From Clostridia bacterium (GTDB taxonomy: Bacteria > Bacillota_A > Clostridia > Christensenellales > UBA1242), in contig JAGBBI010000183.1 in the NCBI GenBank assembly GCA_017938565.1, positions 1 through 14,153 on the forward strand: a stretch of DNA of 14,153 bases, written 5' to 3'. The position numbers and the translations under genes are program-made. Under the pieces are notes generated by a model, which had not been told where the DNA came from, did not search any database, and saw only the letters and a list, made by a program, of their open reading frames with translations. Below are positions 8,401-12,753 of the stretch, piece after piece. Every line of letters begins with the position of its first letter. Position 1 is the stretch's first letter.

Positions 8401-9717
8401 TTTAATCGCTCCTGCTGCGGTAAGTCCTACAAGTGTACCCTTTAACAGATTGGTTTTATCCAAAAATGTTACAACAGATGATGTAGCATCAATAATTCCA
8501 CCAAACATTTCTGTGGAGAAGGTATTGATAGCCAATGACTCAAACGAGGCTTGTAATGACTTTGTTTTCGCCTCCAGCGAATCCAAATAGGCTTCAAATT
8601 TCTGCTCCGCTGTACCGGCACTATTCATTGAGACTTCCATATACTCGGTGGCTTTTCCGTAGTTCTCCATCAAAACTTTAAAGTTTTCGGACTGACGTGT
8701 TCCGGCAAACGCTTTTGAGATTGCGGCTTTCTGTACCGTACTATAATCATCCCACGCTGCGCCGACCTCATCTAACACATCGCCAAAATTACGGAACTCA
8801 TTGTTGGAATCTCTCAACTTGATTCCAAGATTGTTAAGGACAGTTTCCACATCAGAAAGTGATTCGGCTGTTCCATCCTCGTCAATGAATTGGAGTTTAC
8901 CGGACTTAATATCGCCCATTCGTGTGAAGATAGTCTTATAACTTTCACCGATAGATGTCATTGATTTTTGCGTTACTTCACCGGTGGCGGCAAGGTAACC
9001 CAGCAATTTATCCATTGAGACACCGGCAATGTCAGCACTTGCTGCTGTTCTTGACATAGCCTCCGCAAGTCCACCGGCTTCCGTAGCAGAAACAAGGTCA
9101 ACAGCGGTCAGTTTATCCACAATTCCAATTACATCTTCAACTTCGACCTTGTAGCCTTTCATCGCTGATGTCAAATACTGCGTTGCTTCTGCTGATTCAA
9201 GTTCAGCCACCTTTGACAGAATCATTGAATCCTTAATCAATATGTTGGTATCAGAGATGGAGTGTCCCTGTCTCAACCAAGAATCTGCACCGCTGGATAT
9301 TTCTTTCGTAGTTGCTCCGATTGCTTGACCAAGTTCATTATATTCCTTTACAAGATTACTGACATCTGTATATGTACCACCGGTAGCCATTCGCAAATCC
9401 ATTACAGCAGCATCAAATTCTTGTACGGCTTCTTTCGCAGCACTTGCCGCTTCCCTTATGGCTTGAAAAGCCTGTGAAGTAATAGAATATGCCGCCCCAA
9501 GTTTTGCGGAGGTCTTTAATGTATCTCCAAATGTTTTTGTTGATTTCGTAGCACTTTTAATACTATTGTCTACCTTTTCAACTTCCTTTTGAGCATTGCC
9601 GCCGTCAACACCAAACTTGACCTTTTTGCCATTGAGTTCATTTATCTTTTGATTTACTTGTTGCTCTAACTCTGCGGTATCAAGTTCTGCTGTGACTTTG
9701 ACTTTCCAATCGTTCAT
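2461..9717 (-). CDS. Phage tail tape measure protein, TP901 family
   Basis: This 2418-residue protein is the length-determining scaffold inside a siphovirus-type tail. The N-terminal third (about 80-400) matches the TP901 tape measure core (for example SSGADSWLRQGHSISDTN and AMSRTAASADIAGVSMDKLL). Hydrophobic segments follow, including SNPLILIATAVAAVVTIF near residue 560, typical of tape measures that may insert in membrane during DNA entry. Long Asp/Glu/Gln-rich helical stretches make up most of the middle. Near 1500-1560 is the Gly-rich motif ending GAEFVNIPKGAIVFNHKQT, then a Ser/Asn linker (about 1582-1615) and more coiled coil. A Pro/Thr linker (about 2175-2204) leads to an SH3-like domain (about 2205-2272) and the motif TGGLVDYTGLAKVDGTPGKP (2275-2294). 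No lytic transglycosylase or peptidase domain is visible. At about 0.15 nm per residue an unprocessed tail would be near 360 nm. The ribosome site AAAGGGTG lies 7 nt upstream of the start. Two terminators precede it and no baseplate genes follow. Confidence 0.95.
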   Translation of the reverse strand: MNDWKVKVTAELDTAELEQQVNQKINELNGKKVKFGVDGGNAQKEVEKVDNSIKSATKSTKTFGDTLKTSAKLGAAYSITSQAFQAIREAASAAKEAVQEFDAAVMDLRMATGGTYTDVSNLVKEYNELGQAIGATTKEISSGADSWLRQGHSISDTNILIKDSMILSKVAELESAEATQYLTSAMKGYKVEVEDVIGIVDKLTAVDLVSATEAGGLAEAMSRTAASADIAGVSMDKLLGYLAATGEVTQKSMTSIGESYKTIFTRMGDIKSGKLQFIDEDGTAESLSDVETVLNNLGIKLRDSNNEFRNFGDVLDEVGAAWDDYSTVQKAAISKAFAGTRQSENFKVLMENYGKATEYMEVSMNSAGTAEQKFEAYLDSLEAKTKSLQASFESLAINTFSTEMFGGIIDATSSVVTFLDKTNLLKGTLVGLTAAGAIKAFTMLTTGITNASIRLNEFNSALKLVKAGNIGEDKVQMLAKMTANLSQSQLKAVLSSKALSGEQRIAILTAQGLTKSEAEAALASMGLATAEGAATTSTFTLTGALKGLWATLMSNPLILIATAVAAVVTIFSSMAQAAEEAQQLAIDSGKAAAESANDLYAALTKYMELKEAIDNGTGSSEEFAAAQQDVLDALGMAGEGIDTLIEKYGTLHEAIVQTSKEKLDTDISVALAGVESASKKAGKDLESWLGTSISTGDVDIFKSLAEAGYISSGSYGSKGGQFFVPNSDMSDVWSDLSLQDALENYQFLEDVMNHIRNEFGTDNDTFKKVAEAYNKYASALDPVIEQIDSANELVAKRLMIDADKEVNNYDDFVTLRNDLITKLSENKDFKEGGESAASIIDALLGSDSDYSEYYDRFTELEELAAKEKKIREKFNSSKWIQDASWNIAEGRLNDFNDWFEDLSDEDKTAVYDIVCNTDTAEWNLQDWQNALAESKEYTAQSLTQIEDKYKSATESTKVLADGISSVQDVLSSQSTGESISIDDFNSDELKDYTSALEYHNGVLQLNAEKVREIVEAKSDEQIEINNTNKVMAQSKYLENAAQIEKYRKELKDSTSLTDEQKESIQGKIDVLLEENAAIKLTCDSYDIMTSSLEEATNAYNNWLNAQNASQSGDMFDDTLDAITRINETLNDTDSEYFGRVGRTDYQAALELIIPDTIGAEDTEKVNSYLKSVYDLFTYDDEGNYSGLNIANFCQKAVDAGLMVLDESGENYQIAGSKTMEDFAEGLNLSLPLVQAMFGEMEEFGGEFSWADEANKTIGDLAVSANVAAENLRGLHSDMKITLDVSDLTTAKEKSDALDSTIKQMQDLKTKVGVDSEEVEYANSIISYCITQKQQLSEPAILDVDVSKVSETTGEAVLLIQDFQKACNDLELKKALGLDTTDAQAKVDELYSQITSSDNDALLALKLDTTSVETVKSSIAGLTIDDIKTKLQIDDTALLSYQPEDKQATVTYDIDTTKVDNYNPKNLSRTVTYYVSTVGSVKANGTANLTGTAKAGGDWGTAQGGQTLTGELGREIVVDPHTGRWYTVGDTGAEFVNIPKGAIVFNHKQTESLLKNGYVAGRASALVGGTAMVTGGIGVGNANSSTTSGGNSTDNYGKSSSSNKSSSSSNKSTNNAEDELKAFDWIEIAIERIEQVIDRLKATATSTYKALKTKLGATADEISVVNQELALQQQAYNRYMQEANSVGLSSDLAEKVRAGSIQISEYDEDTQKLIKSYSDWYEKAIECSDAIDELHQNLAELYEDNFDNIQDDFNSRLGLIEHSANQYDTGIELLETKGYLESLDYYIALQDVEKQRIAMLNKELAGLTQAFSDAMNSGEIEKYSESWFEMQDSINGVKEEIAEANVELAEYAKTMREIEWGYFDYTQERISQLTQEADFLIDLMSNSDLHTDRGQLTDEGMATMGLHGQNYNVYMAQASMYAEELAEINAQLANDPYNTELIERREELLALQQESIIAAEDEKQAIVSLVEEGIALELESLQELIDAYNDSLDSAKNLYEYEKKISQQTQNIGNLKKQLSAYENDLSQETRAKVQKLTVELAEANEELEQTEYDKMVSDTREILDSLYLEYEAILNSRLDSVDGLIGDMITAVNDNSGLINETLITTANDVGYTMTTNMQSIWNGATGALDGTISKYGDDFSTKFTAVQSVLNSIQANTAAMVAASDEEAQETVDNTNPETTPSAPTTPPSTTPSTQPTTPTTPEKTITIGGKINAKGAKIYDYAGDNTPENQYFRNDPIYTVLDEKSGYLKVRHHKLSSGVTGWFKKSDVKAYKTGGLVDYTGLAKVDGTPGKPELMLNAEDTKNFLELRDVLREMALQELSIGSKTANADYGIDASPRLTGITDISGKLAQLKNNTVSQSHSVTFGDTNINIDHVDDYNDFVTKLQHDGKFEDMILAMTADRMLGGSSLGKYKNKWK

Positions 9718-9745
9718 ATATTATCACCCTTTCGTGTTATAAAAT

Positions 9746-9770
9746 AAAAAAGCCAGCACAACGGCTGACT
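9746..9770 (-). terminator. Second of two similar terminators, just upstream of the tape measure gene
   Basis: The 7-bp stem AGTCAGC/GCTGGCT (one G-U pair, 6-nt loop; 9751-9757 and 9764-9770) is followed on the minus strand by six T. The same GTCAGC...GCTGGC stem occurs about 100 bp upstream. It ends some 30 nt before the tape measure start codon, so it would lie in that gene's leader if transcription reads through the first hairpin. Confidence 0.7.
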
Positions 9771-9854
9771 GAAACATAAAAAAATCAAAGGAATTTACTT
9801 TCTCTCTCATTCAATAAAATTGTAGTTTTATTATCAAATTTTCCTCTATAAATG

Positions 9855-9879
9855 AAAAAAGCCAGCCTTTCAGGCTGAC
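9855..9879 (-). terminator. Intrinsic terminator after the six-gene operon
   Basis: The 7-bp stem GTCAGCC/GGCTGGC (one G-U pair, loop TGAAA; 9861-9867 and 9873-9879) is followed by six T on the minus strand. It begins 6 nt after the stop codon of the last gene of the upstream operon. Confidence 0.8.
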
Positions 9880-9885
9880 AACACA

Positions 9886-10233
9886 TTATTTTAAGTTTTT
9901 AAGAATTTCGCCGGTATAATCGTGTAATCGTTTCTTGCCGTATTCTCTCTTATAAGTTTGAACCAGTGTATAGAAACGAGTAAACGGCTTATAGGATATA
10001 TCATCAATGATTACATTCCATTCTTTCCCGTCAAACTCAAATACACGGATTATTTCATAGTTGTATATTTCAGAATACTCTAATCTTTTCCATCCTCTTT
10101 TTTTGTATCTGTCATAGAACTCCACGATGTAGCCATCTTTCTTTAATCCCCAAGCCTGTTTCCTTGCTTTCGTCTTAAAACTCCGTAGAAGTTCCGCATC
10201 TTTTTCTTTCCAGTATCGAGTGGTAGGTTTCAT
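9886..10233 (-). CDS. Unknown basic protein, last gene of the pre-tape-measure operon
   Basis: A 115-residue protein rich in Lys, Arg, Tyr and Trp (for example YDRYKKRGWKRLEYSE near residues 40-55). No signal peptide, membrane segment or known motif is apparent. The pattern of alternating hydrophobic and aromatic residues from about 33 to 95 suggests a small beta-rich fold. Its ATG overlaps the stop codon of the HU-like gene as ATGA, so translation is probably coupled. In siphophages the gene just before the tape measure usually encodes a tail assembly chaperone, often with a -1 frameshift. I see no convincing slippery heptamer here, and the basic composition is unlike those acidic chaperones. 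Function is unassigned. Confidence 0.8.
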   Translation of the reverse strand: MKPTTRYWKEKDAELLRSFKTKARKQAWGLKKDGYIVEFYDRYKKRGWKRLEYSEIYNYEIIRVFEFDGKEWNVIIDDISYKPFTRFYTLVQTYKREYGKKRLHDYTGEILKNLK

Positions 10234-10526
10234 CTGTTATTCACTCTATCCTTGATAGATTTGCACATCCTGCATCTAATTGAAGTGACCGGTGGGAATG
10301 TAACCACTTCATTAGTTTTCGGATTCTTGCCGTGTCGCTCACTTCGCTCAACTAATTCCATAGTTAAGAAGCCTTTCCACTGAATGTTTTCTCCATAATC
10401 TAATGTTTCAGCTACAATATCGACAAGTGTATCACAGAATTGCGTACACTTCTGAATAGCATCAGGGCGAGTGTCGCCGTACATTCTTTCCGCTAATTCT
10501 TCAATTATATTTCTTCTACTTATCAT
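10230..10526 (-). CDS. HU/IHF-family DNA-binding protein
   Basis: A 98-residue protein with the HU/IHF layout. An N-terminal helical dimerisation region (about 1-45) starts ISRRNIIEELAERM. The beta arm carries GFLTMELVERSERHGKNPKT (52-71), matching the HU pattern GFGxFExxxRxxRxGxNPxT, and the C-terminal helix contains CKSIKDRVN. The proline of the arm tip is kept within KNPKT. HU proteins bind and bend DNA as dimers; phage copies can aid packaging, recombination or replication. I chose the ATG at 10526 rather than an in-frame one at 10568. It forms an ATGA overlap with the upstream stop and has GAGG 9 nt before it, while the longer form would add 14 residues that do not match the HU N-terminus. 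Four cysteines (27, 31, 85, 88) are unusual for HU. Confidence 0.88.
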   Translation of the reverse strand: MISRRNIIEELAERMYGDTRPDAIQKCTQFCDTLVDIVAETLDYGENIQWKGFLTMELVERSERHGKNPKTNEVVTFPPVTSIRCRMCKSIKDRVNNR

Positions 10527-10780
10527 TTTTTCTGACCTCGCTTTCTTTTCCTCATATAGTTCTCCCATTCTCTACGCCCTCTGTTGGCATCTTCCGGCTT
10601 ATTATAGATATGTATAATCGGTATAGGGAATGGCTTTAAATCTTTCTTCTTTCTCAATGATGGTTTAACCAGTGCCACATCATCAGCGATTAACTTAATG
10701 ATTGAGACTTTCATCGAATTGCCGTAAGAGGGAGCATAATATATAGGCTCATTGTATTTAATCTTTGCTACATTTATCAT
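10523..10780 (-). CDS. Unknown small basic protein
   Basis: An 85-residue protein with a beta-rich N-terminal half (EPIYYAPSYGNSMKVSIIKL, about residues 11-30) and a very basic C-terminal tail (REWENYMRKRKRGQKK, about 70-85) that could contact nucleic acid. I do not recognise the family. AAAGGAG lies 7 nt before the ATG, formed just after the stop of the upstream gene. Its own stop codon overlaps the HU-like start as ATGA, so the two are probably made in linked amounts. Small proteins in this part of a phage operon are often head-tail or tail adaptors, but nothing in the sequence shows that. Confidence 0.8.
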   Translation of the reverse strand: MINVAKIKYNEPIYYAPSYGNSMKVSIIKLIADDVALVKPSLRKKKDLKPFPIPIIHIYNKPEDANRGRREWENYMRKRKRGQKK

Positions 10781-10793
10781 TTAAAAACTCCTT

Positions 10794-11225
10794 TCAAATC
10801 TTCTTGAAGAATTTTCCCATCGTTTGATTTAATGTCCTCTCCATTTTCTTTTCTGATGCTTCCCAGAAACCCTTTCTACCAAGGGTAGGTCTTGCCGGAT
10901 AGCCATTTTTAGATGTAAAAGGTATTCCGCTATTAGCGAGTTTTAAAACCTGTTCCATATTTGGATATGAGCCAGTTGTGTACTGGTGATTCAAGTCCAA
11001 ATATGCTTCAAATGAAACCGAATTGCCAGCCGACGTTAATGCCGTCGTTCTTGGTGTATCGCCCAAAGCACCGGTTCGTTCATATGATTTAGGTTTTCCT
11101 TTCGTGTAAAACTTTCCAGTTTCACCATACATATCTGCCAACATCTTCTCCGAAGCAACATTCATTGCCTTTCTCAATTCTTTCATTAACATTGCATTAA
11201 GTTGAGACATATTATTGGCAGCCAT
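10794..11225 (-). CDS. HK97-gp10-like phage morphogenesis protein (probable)
   Basis: This 143-residue protein has an N-terminal helix (about 5-35) and the segment YERTGALGDTPRTTALTS (about 48-65), recalling the Y-x-R-T-G-x-L start of the core of gp10-like tail-completion proteins. A beta-rich middle with VSFEAYLDLNHQY follows, then a C-terminal helix containing GFWEASEKKMERTLNQTMGK. Gp10-like proteins act at the head-tail joint. Size and layout fit the family, but the match is from memory of its pattern. The start is the ATG at 11225, because it forms TGATG with the upstream stop and has GGAGG 7 nt before it. The TTG one codon earlier is less likely. It is the only gene besides the tape measure with a recognisable virion-morphogenesis signature here. 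Confidence 0.6.
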   Translation of the reverse strand: MAANNMSQLNAMLMKELRKAMNVASEKMLADMYGETGKFYTKGKPKSYERTGALGDTPRTTALTSAGNSVSFEAYLDLNHQYTTGSYPNMEQVLKLANSGIPFTSKNGYPARPTLGRKGFWEASEKKMERTLNQTMGKFFKKI

Positions 11226-11656
11226 CAATTATCCTCCATCGACTCCCAGAATTCCGAACTATCAGCCCATTCAGAACCATTCCAGTAGGAGTGTTTTATA
11301 GGTCTTGTGAACTCTTTTCCGTTCCATTCGTGTTTAAGTCCTACCACATACATACCTTCTACGCTGTTGATTTTGCAGTATCTATGTATAGTTGTTAGTT
11401 TTACATTTTTGAGCGGGATTTCAGTAATCTCATACAGTGCTGCAATCTCATCATAAGAGAATACTTGACCATCAAGCGGAGGTGTACCATTCATAAACAG
11501 AACATCTATCTGTTGGTTATCCACCGATAGAACAAGGTAGTTTTTAACCTTATTTGCAATTCTGACTTTCTGTTCCTCCAGCGATAGTGATTTCATTTCT
11601 TCATCAGGCTCACTAATCTTTTGTATGTAATGTCCGGGTTCTATCTTCATTTGCAT
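11225..11656 (-). CDS. Unknown acidic protein in the tail-type operon
   Basis: A 143-residue acidic protein with no recognised domain. A charged helical N-terminus (about 10-38) is followed by alternating beta-like segments (KNYLVLSVDNQQIDVLFMNG, about 38-57; VEGMYVVGLKHEWNGKEFTR, about 99-118) and an acidic end (WESMEDN). The beta-rich pattern and the place before a gp10-like gene would suit a tail terminator or connector, but no motif supports that. The ribosome site GAGG lies 8 nt from the first ATG; a second ATG two codons later has AAAGG 8 nt before it and is equally usable. The stop codon overlaps the next start (TGATG). Confidence 0.8.
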   Translation of the reverse strand: MQMKIEPGHYIQKISEPDEEMKSLSLEEQKVRIANKVKNYLVLSVDNQQIDVLFMNGTPPLDGQVFSYDEIAALYEITEIPLKNVKLTTIHRYCKINSVEGMYVVGLKHEWNGKEFTRPIKHSYWNGSEWADSSEFWESMEDN

Positions 11657-11671
11657 TTTCCTTTCCTCTGG

Positions 11672-11998
11672 TTAAAGAATGAATTGTCTACCACATTTCG
11701 GGCAGAACTTGGCATTAACCAAATTAAATCTATATTGGACTTTGGGTTTACTTGAATCATAAAGAGGGCAACCACATTTAGAGCATTGCATCGTAGTTAC
11801 TCTTTTCTTTGATTTTGAAATTCTTTTGAATGCTGCATTATCGTCTATCGGTTTATTGTCCTTATTTTCATAAAGTTTGCATATATCGGAATAAGTTATC
11901 CAAGAAATCCAAGTGTTGCAGTTAGCACAATAGAGTCCTATTTTCCTGCCACTTGGTTTTGCGTAATAATTAGTGCTATTGCAGTGTTTGCAGTTCAT
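11672..11998 (-). CDS. Double zinc-ribbon protein
   Basis: A 108-residue protein with two CxxC...CxxC zinc ribbons. The first uses Cys3, Cys6, Cys24 and Cys27, the second Cys72, Cys75, Cys99 and Cys102. They are joined by a charged linker (about 41-69, rich in Lys, Asp and Asn). Such ribbons bind nucleic acid or protein partners; no enzymatic motif is present. It is the first gene after the repeat-rich gap and so probably heads the operon that runs to 9886. AAAGGAA lies 6 nt upstream of the ATG. It may be a regulator or a helper in replication or late transcription; this is inference from position and the ribbon fold. Confidence 0.85.
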   Translation of the reverse strand: MNCKHCNSTNYYAKPSGRKIGLYCANCNTWISWITYSDICKLYENKDNKPIDDNAAFKRISKSKKRVTTMQCSKCGCPLYDSSKPKVQYRFNLVNAKFCPKCGRQFIL

Positions 11999-12064
11999 TG
12001 TGTTTCCTTTCGTTTTTTAGTCTTTTCTTTCACTCTTAACCAAAAATTTCTTCGACACCGAAAA

Positions 12065-12093
12065 AATATGAATTTCAAGGTGTAAAGTCTCAA
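12065..12093 (-). promoter_or_regulatory. Weak candidate promoter for the zinc-ribbon operon
   Basis: On the minus strand TTGAGA (12088-12093) is followed after 17 bp by CATATT (12065-12070), with a start near 12058 and a leader of about 60 nt. The -35 box lies in one of the two 15-bp direct repeats. The -10 box is poor (four of six bases). Confidence 0.3.
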
Positions 12094-12223
12094 TGTTTCA
12101 AGGTTTATTCTTAATATCGTCATTCGTTTAGTGTTATGTAAACTCCCTATTATTGGTGGTTTACATAATTATCCGAAAACCACCAGCATAATTTTTAAGT
12201 TATCATATTCTCAATGTTTCAAG
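12088..12223. repeat. Pair of 15-bp direct repeats TCTCAATGTTTCAAG
   Basis: Exact copies at 12088-12102 and 12209-12223, 121 bp apart. On the minus strand each reads CTTGAAACATTGAGA and ends in a possible -35 box TTGAGA. A partial third copy (TTTCAAGG) lies near 12073-12080. They could be regulator binding sites upstream of the zinc-ribbon operon or part of an origin. Confidence 0.75.
12134..12185. repeat. Two overlapping, mutually exclusive inverted repeats
   Basis: TTATGTAAAC (12134-12143) pairs perfectly with GTTTACATAA (12159-12168). The overlapping TGGTGGTTT (12154-12162) pairs perfectly with AAACCACCA (12177-12185). The two right and left arms share GTTT at 12159-12162, so only one stem can form at a time. 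No T run follows on either strand. The region is upstream of the zinc-ribbon gene on the minus strand. Confidence 0.7.
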
Positions 12224-12295
12224 TGATTTTTTTGAAAAAATAATAATTGATACCGTAAACCAATATGTAGCCATCAGCGGAATATGGGGTTACGG

Positions 12296-12354
12296 AATAC
12301 TATACTTGATATATAAGAGTCTTAATTCGATGTATTACAATCAAGTATAGTATT
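12296..12354. repeat. Perfect 15-bp inverted repeat (stem-loop 1)
   Basis: AATACTATACTTGAT (12296-12310) and its exact complement ATCAAGTATAGTATT (12340-12354) flank a 29-nt loop. This is the first of three stem-loops of similar size in a row. Confidence 0.85.
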
Positions 12355-12374
12355 AAATAGAGTATATACAATTC

Positions 12375-12424
12375 CTTATTCAATAAGATTCTTATGTACT
12401 ATCTTTATTATTAGATTGAATAAG
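12375..12424. repeat. Perfect 10-bp inverted repeat (stem-loop 2)
   Basis: CTTATTCAAT (12375-12384) and ATTGAATAAG (12415-12424) flank a 30-nt loop. The stem is AT-rich and shorter than those of its neighbours. Confidence 0.6.
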
Positions 12425-12432
12425 AACTTGTA

Positions 12433-12500
12433 CCATAAGCCTATTTCCTCTCTGGTTTCAACTTCTTGAATTACTATCCATTGAGAAAATAGGTTTATGG
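12433..12500. repeat. 18-bp near-perfect inverted repeat (stem-loop 3)
   Basis: The arm at 12433-12450 (CCATAAGCCTATTTCCTC) pairs with 12483-12500, with 17 of 18 positions matched, one of them a G-U pair, and a single mismatch. The loop is 32 nt. The G-U pair makes the match better in RNA than in DNA, a hint that the folded form may be a transcript. Confidence 0.8.
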
Positions 12501-12619
12501 GATTTCATACGATTCAGTAATCTAATTTTACAATAAATAAGATAAATAGAATAGAGAACTCGTGAATTGAAAAATGCCCGAAAACCCAGTAATATCAAGA
12601 CTTTTCAGCATTTTTGCGT

Positions 12620-12749
12620 GTTTACGAAATGTCGAGCCGTTTTGGGGCTCAAAAAGTGCTTTTTACCTTGCTAAACCCTCTATTATAGGGGGTTAATTCT
12701 TGTAAAATACTAAATTTCACCGATTTTCAAGCGTTTACGAAATGTCGAG
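12620..12749. repeat. Pair of 17-bp direct repeats, iteron-like
   Basis: GTTTACGAAATGTCGAG occurs exactly at 12620-12636 and 12733-12749, 113 bp apart. The second copy ends 4 bp from the stop codon of the initiator-like gene. A partial match, GTTTACGG, lies on the minus strand at 12253-12260. Their place beside an initiator-like gene suggests binding sites for it, but two copies are few for a true iteron array. Confidence 0.7.
12674..12694. repeat. Compact hairpin after the initiator-like gene
   Basis: The 9-bp stem AACCCTCTA/TAGGGGGTT (one G-U pair) has a 3-nt loop and lies 60-80 bp downstream of the initiator-like gene. No T run follows on the minus strand, so it would be at best a weak terminator. 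A smaller stem GAGCC/GGCTC lies at 12634-12650. Confidence 0.5.
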
Positions 12750-12753
12750 AGAA

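Larger units (their letters stand above)
12001..12753. other. Gene-free repeat-rich region, candidate replication origin or structured RNA
   Basis: About 750 bp of AT-rich DNA without a plausible gene: no open frame has a ribosome site except that leading into the zinc-ribbon gene. It holds a pair of 17-bp direct repeats, a pair of 15-bp direct repeats, three consecutive long stem-loops (12296-12500) and an overlapping pair of alternative stems (12134-12185). It lies between a replication-initiator-like gene and the tail-type operon. AT-richness, repeats and a neighbouring initiator are what phage and plasmid origins usually show. It must also contain the promoter of the 11998-9886 operon. 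The origin role is inferred, not shown. Confidence 0.55.

Noticed and set aside
7880..8590. Plus-strand open frame of 236 codons opposite the tape measure gene
   Set aside because: It is antisense to a well-supported tape measure core, its product is an Ala/Ser/Val-rich low-complexity string, and no ribosome site precedes it.
9724..9810. 28-codon minus-strand frame with a hydrophobic stretch just before the tape measure
   Set aside because: There is no ribosome site, and the frame runs through a terminator hairpin and its T run, which gives the Phe/Leu-rich end by chance.
9886..9910. Possible -1 frameshift site at the end of the 115-residue gene, as in tail assembly chaperones
   Set aside because: The A-rich stretch does not form an in-frame X-XXY-YYZ heptamer, and a terminator follows immediately with no long overlapping frame.
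10527..10568. 14-residue N-terminal extension of the HU-like protein
   Set aside because: It would overlap the upstream gene by 46 bp, lies outside the HU match, and the internal ATG has a ribosome site and ATGA coupling.
12674..12694. Terminator of the initiator-like gene
   Set aside because: The hairpin is good but no T run follows on the minus strand, so I list it only as a hairpin.
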